Assembly (NCBI GenBank): GCA_030704615.1
Contig: CM060732.1
Span: forward strand, 51,937,053 to 52,001,052
Origin: Takakia lepidozioides
Lineage: Eukaryota > Streptophyta > Takakiopsida > Takakiales > Takakiaceae
Direction of reading: 5' to 3'
Length of the DNA: 64,000 bases
Below are positions 33,300 to 46,319 of this stretch, one piece after another; position 1 is the first letter of the stretch; every line of letters begins with the position of its first letter. Below the pieces are notes generated by a model. It searched no databases, was not told the origin of the DNA, and saw nothing but the letters and a program-made list of their open reading frames with translations. The translations under genes and the position numbers were made by a program.

Positions 33300-34840
33300 T
33301 TGAAGAAAATATGGATATGCACTCTGTTGCATTCATGAAATTTCTAGGGCGTCCCAGGGGTCGTGCTGATGAGCCCAAAACCAATGGCCAGCTTCTCACT
33401 CTGGTGATAGAGAAAAAAATTCTTTTTGCTCCTCCACCACATCTGCAGTACAAAGCGTGTGTTAGGCACATATCCCGCCTCCTTCATCTGCCTAGACAAT
33501 CTTCTCAACTAAGCATGGATTTCTTTAATTCTGGGATGCAGTTTGTCATCTACAACAAAGGTGTGCGTCTTGTTGCCAACCTTAATGCAGCAGCGACCTG
33601 GCTCCTTCCTAACCTCTCTGACCTTCATCATTTTTCTCACCTTTGCACTATCATCCTCGCCTCCTTCATCTGCCCAGACAATCTTCTCAGCTAAGCATGG
33701 ATTTCCTTAATTCTGGGATGCAGTTTGTCATCTACAACAAAGGTGTGCGCCCTGTTACCAACCGCAATGCAGCAACGACCTGGCTATTTCCTAAATCCTC
33801 TGACCTTCATCACTTTTCTCACCTTTGCACTATCATCCCACCTGCTAGCTGCAACATAGATGTTTGATAGCAACACATAAGTCGCGGCATCTTGTTCATC
33901 CCACTTGAGAATAGATGTTGCAGCACGTTCAGCCATCTCCACATTGCCATGGATTCTACAGGCACCAAGCAAGGCCCTCCAAACCATAGCATGTGGTTTC
34001 ATTGGCATTTTGTTAATGAGCTCCTCTGCCTCATCCAATTGCCCCATATGTCCAAGAAGGTCCACCATGCAGCCAAAGTGCTTTACTGTCGGAGAGACAC
34101 CATGATCTTGATTCAGGGAATCAAAGTAGCGTCTTCCTTCATCTAGTAGGCCACTGTCTGCTCAAAGGTATCCAAAGCCTCCATCCCACGTCCTTGCATA
34201 TCCTGCAATCATCGTGTTCCATGACACCACATTTTATTCAACCATATTGTCGAACAACCCCTGTGCATCTTCAATGCTCCCACATTTGGCATACATGTCC
34301 ACCAGGGCAGTGTTCAGAATGACGTTTGGTACCATTCCAGCTTTGACGATATCACCATGGACCTCTTTGCCATTTTCCAAGGCTTCCAGGCTCACACATA
34401 CATTGCAAATGCAAACAAACGTGACATGGTTGGGCTTCACCCCTCCGCGCATCATTTGCTCATAGGTCTCCAAAGCCTCCATCCCACACCCGTGCTGTGC
34501 ATATCCTACGATCATCGCGTTCCATGACACCACATTTCGTTCAACCATGTTGTCGAACACTCCCTCTGCATCTTCAATACTCCCACATTTGGCATACATA
34601 TCCAGCAAGGCAGTGTTCAGAATGACATCTGGTACCATTCCAGATCTGACAATGTCACCATGGACCTCTTTGCCCTTTTCCAAGGCTGCCAGGCTCGCAC
34701 ACGCATTGCAAATGCAAACAAACGTGATGTGGTTGGGCTTCACCTCTTCCTCCATCATTTGCTCATATGTCTCCAAAGCCTCGATACCACGCCCCTGCTT
34801 TGCATATCCATATCCTGCGATCAGTCTGATGAGAGGGCAA
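33300..34840 (-). pseudogene. DYW-class PPR protein, second pseudogene
   Basis: The minus strand encodes two near-identical PLS units (TALLDMYAKCGSIEDAEGVF, NVVSWNAMIVGYAQHG, KPNHVTFVCICN), then an E domain (MVDLLGHMGQLDEAEELINK, GACRIHGNVEMAERAA), E+ remnants and the HSE block of DYW (HQSEKLAIGFGLIST type) in a shifted frame near 33380. The rest of DYW (CDDCH, CGDYW) is missing. A TAA replaces a codon after FDNMVE at 34234, a TAG lies near 33784, and a 182-bp tandem duplication of the E+ part adds a frameshift. The strong similarity to the 29.7-32.2 kb pseudogene indicates a common recent source. Confidence 0.9.
33477..33840. repeat. 182-bp tandem duplication within the PPR E+ region
   Basis: Two copies (33477-33658 and 33659-33840) begin gcctccttcatctgcc and differ at a few positions. 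The unit length is not a multiple of three, so the duplication alone breaks the frame. Confidence 0.8.
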
Positions 34841-34881
34841 ATCGGGCTGAAATAGATTGAACAAGAAGGTTCCCTCACCAC

Positions 34882-36009
34882 ATTGTCCTTGACTTTGTGT
34901 CATGACTGATGGAGGATTAAACCGACCATCAACCAAAAGGACCTCTTGTATATGCTGCTTGTGTCCATGGTGGGGTAGTGTCCGATTGGTCTGTGAGAAC
35001 CACCACGGTGTAGCTGAGCAGCCATAGATTGAAACACGACCTCCTAACACCAAGCTGACCCTCCTAAGCACCTTGTAAACTCCAAAGAAAAATACCAAAT
35101 CGTGATACTAATAGGAAGAGCCAAACTTCTTCACCTTATACATTAAGAGAAAGCCACACCTTGCGATTATGGTTGTCCCACCATCGTGAAGGATCTTTAA
35201 AGAACTCATTCCAGCTCCGCTTCGTGCTCCAAGGTAGACTTTTGTGCCCAAAAATCCGGCAGCATCAACATTTTGCCAAGTTCCTTTACGGAGGGGGAGC
35301 TAGTGAGCTTTCAACAACATTCATGCTGGTCGCTTTGGGCTCCATTGCACTCTCCACAACGAGGACATACGAACATGTCCAAATGTACACAGATGTTAAA
35401 CCAGCTTATGTCTGCAGTGTGGAGATTTTGGAGTGGTCTCTGAAACGGAGCAGGAGTAGCTGAGCAGCGCCAGTCTTTGGGGACACGATTTTTGAAAGAG
35501 GGCATGATGTATGCTTGGGATGCCATGTAGCATGGGGAGGATGAAGGCATGCAGGGGGGATGGAGGGCGATGCCATGCATGAGGGCATGATGGGAGGAGG
35601 GATGGGGATGCGGGAAAGGGCACGTCTCATGTCCTGGCAGCGGGAACATGAGGCGCGGGAGGGCGTGCCGCGCGGCTGCTGCCGCGCGGTGTGCAGGCGT
35701 TGGAGCGGGGGTAGGCGTGGGGTGGGGTGGTGGGGGGGGGCTCCACGCTGGCGGAACCGGGCCCCTCGCATTCAACTCCAAGGCCCCATCTAATGCTTGG
35801 CATACTTTTACCAACCAAAGGGAAGATGAGTATGAGTAAAGTAAAGTAAAGTCTGTTCACTTGTTTGTGGGTTTTTATGTGAGGTAAAGTCTTGCAACCA
35901 GTATTTGTTACGTGGTTCGAGATCCCGTAAGCTTAGCCCTAATAATATAGACGAGAGTGGTGGTCGCGCAGGCGAGCTTTGCAGGGTTTGGTTCTGTCTG
36001 GGAGCAGGG
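34882..36009. other. Intergenic; promoter and 5' leader of the metal ATPase gene
   Basis: No gene is recognised. At 35520-35760 the plus strand is G-rich with repeated 'gaggg.atg.atgg' words that create spurious long frames. A run of 'gtaaagtaaagtaaagt' lies at 35836-35852. The last few hundred bases probably hold the promoter and 5' UTR of the ATPase gene starting at 36010. Confidence 0.4.
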
Positions 36010-39000
36010 ATGCCGAAGCACAGCGAGGGGGATCACCTCCTCGTCTTCGAGAATGGACGCTTCGCTTATCTCTCAGTGCCACCCCAGTTTTCAACCTCCA
36101 TCACAGACGAGGCAAAACTGTGCTTCATGGACCACCGCAAGGAGGCCTGGGATCCGTTGTCGGACATTTGTTGCTTGCAGGAGGCAGGACATGTGCATGC
36201 ACACGTGCACCATGGCGATATCACAGAAGATATTTTGCTTGAGCAGGTTAAGATTCCTCTCTTTGCAATTCTTGAAAAAAACACATCGTCACGTGAGAAA
36301 TCTGGAGAAAAAGTGGAATTTCTGTCTGGAAATGGTGAATTTTGCTGGTTGTGACATACATGTTGTGCTAGAGACCAAGTACGCTGCGTGAGTCAATTGA
36401 ATCACACGTTCTTTGATGTATGCCTGTTTTGCAGTGCATGGAGGAGGCAGGCTGCACCCTACCAATGCTTCGGGAGCTGTCAGGCATGTGCAGACCTGTT
36501 TCACCGCACGATGACTCGGGTCACGAACATATGGAAGGATGTGGCCACAACCAAATTGCTCATGGCGATCACTTTGATTGGCTCATACCTCTGAAGGACG
36601 GTTCTTTTGTGTTGAGCCATGCGCAGAGGACTGAAAATGGTGGATCACGATTCATCGAACACGGGCGTCTGATTAAAGTGGGAGAAACTCTTGGCAAATT
36701 GACGAGGCGGCCCAAGCAGCTAGTTGATCTCTTCAGTTATGAGAGTCCTAAAAGGAAGGGGTATGAGAGCCTACCCCAAACAGATGAAATTCTCACAGCA
36801 ACAGAGACAGACATTGTTAAGACTGGAAAACTTCAGTTGGATGGAAGCTGTACGCTGATGCCTTCTCCCAGAATGGGAAGGACAGTGGTCCAGGAAGATA
36901 TGGTGAAGATAACTATCCCTGGTAATCTTAAAGTTTCTGGATTTGGGAAGACAACTCTTGATGTCATGGGAATCTGCTGTCCAAGTGAGGTTCCCCTGAT
37001 TAAGAGGATATTGGAGCCCTTACCTGGAGTTGAGGAAGTATCAGTGAACGTTACGTCCAAGACGGTCACCGTTCTTCATGATCAGTTATTGGTCTCGGAT
37101 GGACAACTTGGTACTCAGCTTATACCCTTTCCTTATAGTTTCTGTGACTACAGAAGGTGATGAAGAACCACACTTAATTTGGAAAGGCTGAGGGCTCTTT
37201 TTGTGGCCAAGACTAACTCCAGTAGTTGCTGCTAATGTGGTCTATTTTGCAGTAATTTAGCTTTTCAGAAGTTCAAATTAGGAAGGCCTTGGTTATATAT
37301 CCGGTCCTTGACTCTTTCATGTTAATTTTAGTAGGACGTTTTCATCCATGCCAGTCCCAACTCTAACATGTTTCTTTCTGTGACAGTAAAGGTTTTGAAT
37401 GAAGCAAGTTTGGATGCCAGTATTCACCATCGAGGAGAATGGAAATCTGGCCGCAAGTGGCCTAGCCCTTGGACCATGGCCTCTGGTGTGCTGCTTGTAC
37501 TATCCTTCTTCCAGTACGTCTGGCATCCATTACGATGGGTGGCATTGGGTTCTGTTGCTGTCGGTATACCACCTCTGGTCATAAGAAGTGTGGCTGCTTT
37601 GAAAAGCCTCATCCTTGACATCAACATTCTTATGCTTATTGCAGGTAAGTGAATTCAACGGTCAACTAGGTGATGATTATTTGAAACCTAAGTTTGGCAA
37701 TGCTCTACAGACAGACACACTCTTTTGTAGGAAGAGTGACGAGGTTTATTTCCCAACTGATGCATTCACTACGACTTTGTCATCACTTAAGAATACTTTT
37801 AAAGTTCAGGGTGGATTTAGTAGCTAATGTGCAGGGAATATTGAACCATGTGGGATGGAATTCAGTTGGTGGTGCCATTGCACTGGGAGACTACCTGGAG
37901 GCTGGATCAATTGCCTTCCTTTTCACTCTTGCAGACTGGCTAGAATCAAGATCTAGTGATAAGGTAATTCTCAGTTTCATAAAATGCACCAGAGAGTAAT
38001 GAATTTTGTTGGTCCTGCTTGTTGCAAAGAAGGCTTTTTCTTGGTGTGGAAGTCTGTGAAGGCTCGAAGGGTAGAGGTCATGTCAAATATCATGGAAGGT
38101 ACATATGAATGTGCAATCCAAGGGGTTTAGTAGCCGGTCATGCAAGGCTTTCAAAGTTTTGCAGAGGCCACGTCAAGTTGCAGCAAAGTTAAAGTGCGTT
38201 TTCCTGGGAACAATTTCTAACAGGAGGTTAAGGTTCTGTTTCAAGAGATGGTAAGAATAATGTATCAAGAGAACATTATGCTACTTAGTAAGACAGTGCA
38301 ATAGAAAATTGGTAAGTCATCAACTTCCAGAGGTCTGCACTTGTATTGACACCCTACTTTTCAATCTGGTTTGAATGGCACCTATTGTTGTTGTAGGCTC
38401 GGGCTGCATTAGCAGCTGTTGTGGATATGGCACCTCAGACAGCAGTGCTTTTTGACAGCGGGCTTTGTGTGCGTGTCGAAGATGTGAAAATAGCAACACT
38501 ACTTGCTGTCAAGGCAGGAGAGTTGATTCCTATTGATGGAGAAGTAGTCTCAGGGAAAAGTTCTGTGGATGAAAGCAGTTTAACTGGTGAATCTATGCCA
38601 GTGGAGAAAGAAGCGGGAGCGACTGTGTGGGCAGGAACAGTGAACATGTCAGGTACCTAGCCACTTCAGGAGCAGTATTTAGCTGGAAAGCATTATTTGC
38701 CAGCCTCAGAAGAAGAACTGCATGTTCCGTCCCGAATTCCAGGTTTCACCTACTTGTTGGCACTCGGTAGTTGCTGGAAGCTCAAAGAACATCTGAGGAC
38801 GTTCCAGTGGAATTGACATAACTAAAGTGACATAAAAGGAGACCAAATAATGTACAGGATGTTGCTGTTTTTTGACATCAAGCAATGTACAGGGTACATG
38901 ACAGTGAGGACCACAGCTCTTTCAGAAGACTCGGCAGTTGCCAGGATGGTGAGGCTTGTTGAGGAAGCACAAAATCAGCGCTCTCGTACTGAGCTCATTG

Positions 39001-42000
39001 TGGAGAAATTAGCAAAGTATTACACACCTGGTATGTCTTGTATATCTGTGGAAAGCACATATTTGAAAACCATAACGCTCTATTTTATTTTTATTGTGGA
39101 ACATTGACCACCCATAAAGGAAGACTTGTGGTGTGAATTTTTGGCCGAGTTTAAAGCTCTCCTAGCACCTATGGCCTTGGTATATCAATGAATGCCCACT
39201 TTTTTGTGCTTCATGTGATTTGGGTTTCCTTTTATGTTGGGTGGCACTTCAATATAAGCTTAGTGGTGTGTTGAGTGATGGCCATGACCTTTTATGAGGT
39301 TTGGAATGACGAACTGGGGATCACCCAGCCAGTGGCCTTTGACTTACAGTGGGCACTCCAACCAAACCTAGGTCTGTGGTTTTGTGAGAAGTGGTCAGTG
39401 TGGGGGGCGGGGGGAGAAGGGGGTGGTGCTTGCTTTCCTTCATCAAATGGGTGATGGCAATTTGCGAGAACCGAGAGGTGTTCTCTGTTGGCATTACCTA
39501 TAATTACGATGAGGGTGGTATTAAGTCCATCTTGTTGCTCCTGCTGCAGCAATTGTGGTGGTAGCGCTCATTATAGGAGTGGTCCCATGGGCATCGGGAG
39601 TGCACAATCATCGGCATTGGCTCTACCTAGCTCTGGTCCTGCTTGTGGTGGCATGCCCCTGTGCCTTGGTTATATCAACTCCTGTTGTGACCACGTGCGG
39701 GATTGCGCAGGCTGCTAGACTAGGACTGCTGATAAAAGGTGGAAGCTTTCTGGAGGTACTAGGCAGGTTGAAGGTTGTGGCTTTGGATAAGACGGGGACC
39801 TTGACTGAAGGGCAGTTTTGCGTGTCTGATGTGCTGGCAATTGACGGCATCTCTACTGTTCAGCAGATTTTGTATTGGTATGCATACTTACGGATTTCTG
39901 CTCTTATCTTATGCTCCACTACGAGGACAATCATGATCCTGCACATGGTGTCCAGCCTGTGGTCCCTTGTCCCAACAGGTGACAGTGGTTATGCGTATTT
40001 ATGAAGGTTTGCTTTGCAGCTAGCAGGCTCTGAGCAGAGTCCTGGAGAAAGCTAGGCCGTTGGTCCCACTTGTTATCTATGTCTATGTATATAGATGTTT
40101 ATGTCCCACATGATCCATTGGAATTGCTGTGATGCATGAAAGCAGTAGTGTTGTCCTCCTGGGTCAGTTAGAATACCTGAAAACCTGCAGGCAATTCCTG
40201 GATGGTGACCAATTGAGAACCTTGTCAACCATACTGCTAACTGTGTTTTGCACCGTTATTTGGCTTTTAGGCTCGCTTCTGTTGAAAGCAAAGCCAGCCA
40301 CCCATTGGCATCAGCACTAGTTCGCTATGCTCGCCTTCATGGGGTGGAAATCTCTAATGATGTCACTGAATTTGAGGTCATTGTGGGAGAGGGAGTCTCG
40401 GCAGTCGTCAAGGGGCGCACCATCCACATTGGAAATGCACGTATGGCTGCCCGTCTTGGTTGGGATACAGGTGTGTGCGTACAGACCCACAAGATTGAGA
40501 ATTTCTATTGAAGATAATTGAACTGTTTCCAAGCATTCTTGGCTAATACCCCTCCTGCACCATTATGTAAGAATGAAAAGGTCTGTTCAGAGCTTTCTTG
40601 CTAAGTCCTAGCCATTGAGCGTTTGTGACTTGTTCCCAACACCTGAAGATTGTCTAGAGTGTTAAAACAAATGACACCACAGAGTCAGATGCATTTATGT
40701 GCTGCATTATCCTGAATCGCAATTTTTTGTTGTTGTTGCTGGATGGGATGTATAGCTGCTGGTTGTGGAATAGTGGACACCTGGAGTAGCCAGGGAGCAA
40801 CAGTAGGTTGGATTGGTGTGGACGAAGTAGCTGTTGGGGTTTATTGTGCTGCCGACCAGCTGCGAAAAGAAGCAGTGGAGGCAGTCGTGGAATTAAAGGT
40901 CTGCTCATGACTATTTCTTCCCCATGCTTCCTTCTCTATCTTCCCCCTTTTGATCGAGGTGGCTGCTTCCTTTTTGGTGTCATGTGTGTTTTTTTCCTGG
41001 CTCTTTTGTGTGGCTTCTTCAGACTTTCAAATCAATTGAGACTTGCACACGGACTTGTTGAGTTAGAGCCAGTGCTGGGTGGGTATGGGGGCAGACAAGG
41101 TCTCAAATCAGCTGGGTATGAGAACCCGCATTTGTAGAGAGCCGCTGGATACATTGGGAGGGATACCCTTGTAGAGATCTGGGCTGCAGGTTCTCAGACA
41201 TTCAGTACCTATTTGAATTTTTGGGGTATTTGAAGATTTCTTTGAAGTGACGACCTCTAGTAAACCCATAGTAACAAAAACACATATCTGGGTGATGGAC
41301 AAACCAGTGGGTATGAACTCGGCAACACCTGAAACCGGTGGGTATGAGAAAATCGAAACCATGGAAGTGACCAGAATCACTGGCATAGGAGCTGCAAATA
41401 AACCCACGCTCAGAAATGGAGGGCATCTAATACCTCCCAACACTGCTTAGAACCAGATTGATTATATTATATGCTGAGTTTGCACCTACCTTCATGGCCT
41501 CTAGATCAGTTCAGTCTTTGCAGGCACTTGTGCCGAGGTCAGGAGCTCTCTAGGTTCGGTGACTTAGGAGTTGTTTTGATATCTACTGCCACTTGCACCA
41601 AATTAACAGTCAACTCAATGTACAACATAGTTATTTGGCCTTGATAATCATCATGAGGAAGCAGCTTTGTCATTGTTGGGAACCAGGCGATTGTCATATT
41701 TACGATGCTCTTCAGTTGCATTGCTTCAGCCTAGACAAACATGCTGGTTTAATTTACCAATATGCTAGGATTTGTTGTGCTGCACAGAAACTCGGCATTC
41801 ACATTGCAATGCTGACTGGCGACAGTTCTGCAGCAGCTGCCTCTGCACACAAAATGGTATCCTCATAGTCCAGTCAGAAATGCCACCTTTGATGATTCTC
41901 TTCGTTCTGTCCCAGACACTGTTGTTGGCTGCTTTTCCTGGTGGAGATACATGTGCAGATGTGCCAGGACCATAGAATTTCCTACTATTCTCGCAACGTC

Positions 42001-43835
42001 TATTGACGAGAATTATGTTCTCATGAGGAATGTTTGGGTTGCAGATTGGTGAAATTGACATTCATGCCCAGTTGCTTCCAGAAGATAAGGTGAGAATAGT
42101 CCGAGAATTGAAGGGAAGTGGAGTCACGGCAATGGTAGGAGATGGTATCAATGACGGACCTGCATTGGCTGCAGCAGATATTGGGATTGCAATGGGGGTG
42201 GCTGGGTCAGCTGTTGCAATGGAAACAGCTGATGTAGCTTTAATGACAAACGATCTTCGGAAGTTGGCATTTGGAGTGCAGCTGGGCAGAAGCTGCCGCT
42301 GGAAAATTGGGCAGAATGTGACCCTTTCCTTGGTCACAAAGTTTGTAATTATTGTGCTTGCAGCGGTAGGATATGCATCCCTTTGGGCAGCCGTGCTGGC
42401 AGACGTTGGGACTTGTCTGGTAGTCATCTTCAACAGCATGCGGTTGCTCAAACACAAGAAGTGTACTGATCAATGTTGCTCAACACCCAAGAGTCTGTCC
42501 AATTTTGCAGTCAGACATAAGCAGCTAAAACTGGAGGATAGTTGCTGTGCGAAATCTGGAATGGACATGAAATGTTCGGATGGTAAGTTGGTTGATTTGT
42601 GTGAAGAAGGAACTGCTGCAGTATCACACAGTCACAGGGGACTATTTCATTGGTTGCACCACCACCATCATGAGAAGAAGTGTGAAGGGGAAATGAAGGG
42701 TTACACAGTGTGTTGCTCGATGGCGACCTCAGAAATCAAGCAGACTGCTGTACCTCGTTGCTCCAGTTCTAGGTGTGAGCCAGGGCTGCTCACCCCCAGA
42801 GGTAAAGGGAATCGCCATAGCTATGGCTATCATCATGAGGAAACTAAAGCTTCAATCATTGGTTGCTGCTCAAAAGCAGGGTCAGACATCAAGTCAAAGG
42901 GTGCTTCAGGGTGCTGCTCCAAAACAGGGTCAGAAATCAAGTCCAAGGTTGCTACAGGTTGCTGTGGAACAGGTTTGCATGAGAAAGGGGGAATCAGAAA
43001 TCCACTAATTGGCAGTGCATCTAGTAGTGACCTCAGTGAGCTTCCGGGGGTGACTGCATATGGTGGTCTTGCCTCCTTGGATGGGTGCCATGAAGATGTA
43101 ACTGGGATGGAGCACGAAGGTGGGGTTGCTACATGTTGTGAGACGTCCATGTTTGGGGGGACAGGGAAAGGAATCCGGAGGAGACTCGGCACAAAAGAGA
43201 ATTGTTCAAGTGAGAGTCACATTAGCAACACCTCATGTGGCCACCACCTGGAGGAGCCCTGTTTGCCAGCTTGCGTGGCTGCAAGCAACAGCCCGCAAGG
43301 CAATGGCCATGGTGGTTTTATTTCTTTGGATAAGGTTAAGGCCCAAGGGCTGTCGATTGAAGTTGAAACATGTCCCAAGCAGTGCTGCAGCAAGTCCCCT
43401 GCAAACCCCGGCCATGATCCTGTCAAGTCCAAGTCATCAGCTTCTGAGATACCCTGTTTGAAAGAGAGTTGCAAAGCAAGTGGTGCCACTGGTATCTGCA
43501 GATCTCATGCCTCGGAAACAGTTCCATCATGCTGTGTGAAAGAGGAGTCGTGCAAGGCTTCTGCTTTACATGCCCCCAGTACAGCACATGGCAAGACAGC
43601 AACTTTTGATATGCCTCCCAAGTGTTGTACAAAAGATAGTGGTAAGGCAACTAGTAATTCAGGCAAAGTGTCCACCAGTAGCACACATGATTTTGAGACT
43701 TGTGCCCATAATGGGAACCTCACGTGTGGCATTGTGCCTACCTCTCCCATCTCTTTATCAGGGTATGGTGTTAGCCCCGATCCATGCTGCACCAACCAAA
43801 TAGGTTGCAAGTCTTGTGCTACAGTCTCCAGCTGA
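36010..43835 (+). CDS. HMA: P1B-type heavy-metal ATPase (HMA2/3/4 class, Zn/Cd/Pb exporter)
   Basis: Eleven exons join with consistent phase: 36010-36246, 36435-37110, 37387-37644, 37866-37963, 38397-38652, 38893-39030, 39550-39877, 40271-40470, 40756-40898, 41788-41856 and 42045-43835 (4,194 nt, 1,397 residues). The product pumps divalent metals across membranes using ATP. Order of parts: a roughly 250-residue N-terminal extension with CGHNQIAHGDHFDWL (about 115-129); an HMA metal-binding domain with GICCPSEVP in place of GMTCxxC (about 258-266); membrane helices; TGES (A-domain); CPC (about 591), the transmembrane metal site; DKTGT (about 632), the phosphorylated Asp; SKASHPLA (the HP motif of P1B pumps); LTGDS; and GDGIND (about 833). 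About 470 residues of cytosolic tail are rich in Cys pairs and His runs, as in plant HMA4. GPALA replaces the usual APALA after GDGIND. It is full-length with no lesion seen. Confidence 0.95.
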
Positions 43836-46300
43836 TTCATTGGATGTAATGTATGCATATTCACTGGCAAATTGGTCAAGTCCGTGCTGTTGTGGAACCA
43901 GAAGAGGAGGATCAGAGGCTTTGAGCACAGTTTCCCATCATAACACATCTTTGTGAGATTTCAACTCTCTTTCTATCTGTTTTCGGTAGTTTCCATGCTC
44001 GGCAGTGTGTTTTGGCAGGTAATCAGAGGACTGTGTATTGTGTTTGCTGTAGTTTTTGATTTCTTGGACAATATATACTTCATATTTCGATCTTAGTGGC
44101 CAAAATGAGAAAGCAAAAGCTTTGGACTAATTTGGACCTGCGGGACTCTTCCTGGGTGGGCCATATTGTTGGAAAATGTCATTTGGTATCTCCTGTACAC
44201 AAATTGACCATACTACTACTTCATCCAACTGCATCTAAGTTCCTCGTTTGGAGGACGATTTGACTTTTCATGGATCCATCCCACATAATTTGGACACCAG
44301 GAGTTGGAATCCGGAATCTATTTCAGGAAGTTGGTCAAAGTTAAGTTGGGGTGAGAGAGAGAGAGGGAGTGAGCTTGTGGAGCCAAGGAAGGGAGGGGGG
44401 GTCCCACTAGTGTATGCTATGTTAAGCGTGCGGTGCTGTGTTTGAGGAATTCATCTTCCTTCTTCTGTTGGTTTGCCTTAGAAAATTTCCAGTTAGGGAT
44501 TTCAATGATTGCTGTTGAGTGATAGCAGCTTGTGAAGCAGCGGCGGTGTAGCAGAAGTCCTTGATCCTAAGGGCCCACTTTAGGCTAAGGACCAAGACAC
44601 AGCTTCAAACTGGTCCAAATCTTGGCCCCTAGATGCATATTAAAAAAGTGGGTGTGTAAAGGCGTAGTGCCCAAGACCAAGAAAACTAAAATGAGATGTT
44701 CACCTTCCATCATTTGCGATTGATTCTAATTTCCCACTCGACATTCGAGATTTATTCTAACTGACAGTCACGATCATTTGAGAGAAAATTGTATGTTAAA
44801 GTTTGTATACTTGGTGCAGGGTCCAAGAATTGGTCCTCCAAACCAACATTGGTTCCTTTGTTGGTCCCTAGACCAACCATCTCCCGCATTAGTGAAGGCC
44901 ACTTGCAGGCCATGTCATTCCTAACTTTCTCGGTCTTGGACTGTAGTGTAGACCAGGAAAATTCCCTCCCAATAGGATCATTGCATTTTGAGTTGGTTTT
45001 GAACCGTAGTCTAACGTGGCCCTGGTAATAAGCATTTTTGAGGTCTACAACTACATGAACTACATGATGATATAAACTCTCACTCATTTACAGAAGAATG
45101 TGCAGAAGAGGACTCGCAGCGTTGCCTGTTCCATGGACTGAGACGGGCTCCCTTCAGAAGCTTAGAAGCCCTTGGCAGTTTTGTTGTGCCTTTCAAAGAA
45201 GTGCACAGTGCACAGCACGAAATGTCAGAGTTAAGTTAGTCTGAGTAAGACATTGTACAAAACTGTTGAACGCGGCTGTCAATGGCACTGCTGATTGAAA
45301 ACCACGCTCTTTGCATCCCACCATGCTGGATCTCAGATTTCATGCGCCATTTGGCTTGGACGGTACTGGTGAGACTCATGAGACGGAGACCAGTACTGCA
45401 CTCGAGCTGGAAAGTCTGCGATCGTTGCCAAGACTACAAACCCGCTGCTAGGGTTTGATGTTGTCAGCGCAAAGATTGCTCCGAGCTTTCACATTTCCCG
45501 GAGGAATCAGCAGACCTAGGTGAGTAGCAGTTCCCAAAGCAACGGCCTCCAATAAACTCAGCAATCCTATCCTTAGGAAAAGACATAGCGAGCAGGTGAA
45601 GCATTGAATGCAAGAAAGGGAATGAATCCTCAAAAATGTTAAGAACAAGCAAACAAACAGCAGCAGAATACCTAGAAGTTACGCCGCATTAAACAGCATC
45701 ACATCCTTAACTAACTCACCCATCCCGACACTAATCGGATTTATCGTTTGCGGCTGCGTTTACTACCCCCTAATTATCTTACTAGTTATGTTTATTAGGT
45801 CTTCCATAACTAATCTTAATTACACGAACGTTAGTTATAATTAACCTTCCCGCGCTCTGGCATTCTGATGAATAAACATGGGATGAATGACTGTGGTCGC
45901 GGTCATCCATCCGCGCGGAGCTCACATGACCCACGACCCGTCCAAATATAGCCATGTACGGTCCCACCGCTCTATTTTATTGTGGCCGTATATATTTTAA
46001 AAATTAAAATAATAATTAAAAAAACTACTAACAGATCCTCTCTGGCGGACAGATCTCTGGGTTCATTCGGGATGAACAGAATCAAGAGTCTGGATGGATG
46101 AATTCATCTGAAAATATTGGCCTTAATCTTTAAGACATATAGATTCTCTTAGTATACTTTTTTGCTTTAATTGTTTTGGGTTTTTTCTTAAAAAAAATTG
46201 AACAGGGGACAGCAGCCCTGGATGGAAATTTTATGGTTTCCAAGGATTTTTTTTCTTTTTTTATACTGTTCGTACTGTATATAATGTTGTTGATAATATT
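43836..46300. other. 3' UTR and intergenic region
   Basis: The 3' UTR of the ATPase probably covers the first few hundred bases. The rest has no recognised gene. Around 44560-45010 words for 'gaccaagac', 'ggtcctccaaaccaac' and 'ggtccctagaccaacc' recur loosely, perhaps a decayed repeat. At about 46180-46230 'aacaggggacagcagccctg' resembles the start of the repeat at 48672. Confidence 0.35.
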
Positions 46301-46319
46301 TTCTGTTTCTATAAATCCC

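Noticed and set aside
35560-35814. Long overlapping frames on both strands in a G-rich tract
   Set aside because: They arise from low-complexity 'gaggg.atgg' repeats; the predicted peptides are compositionally biased and no domain is seen.
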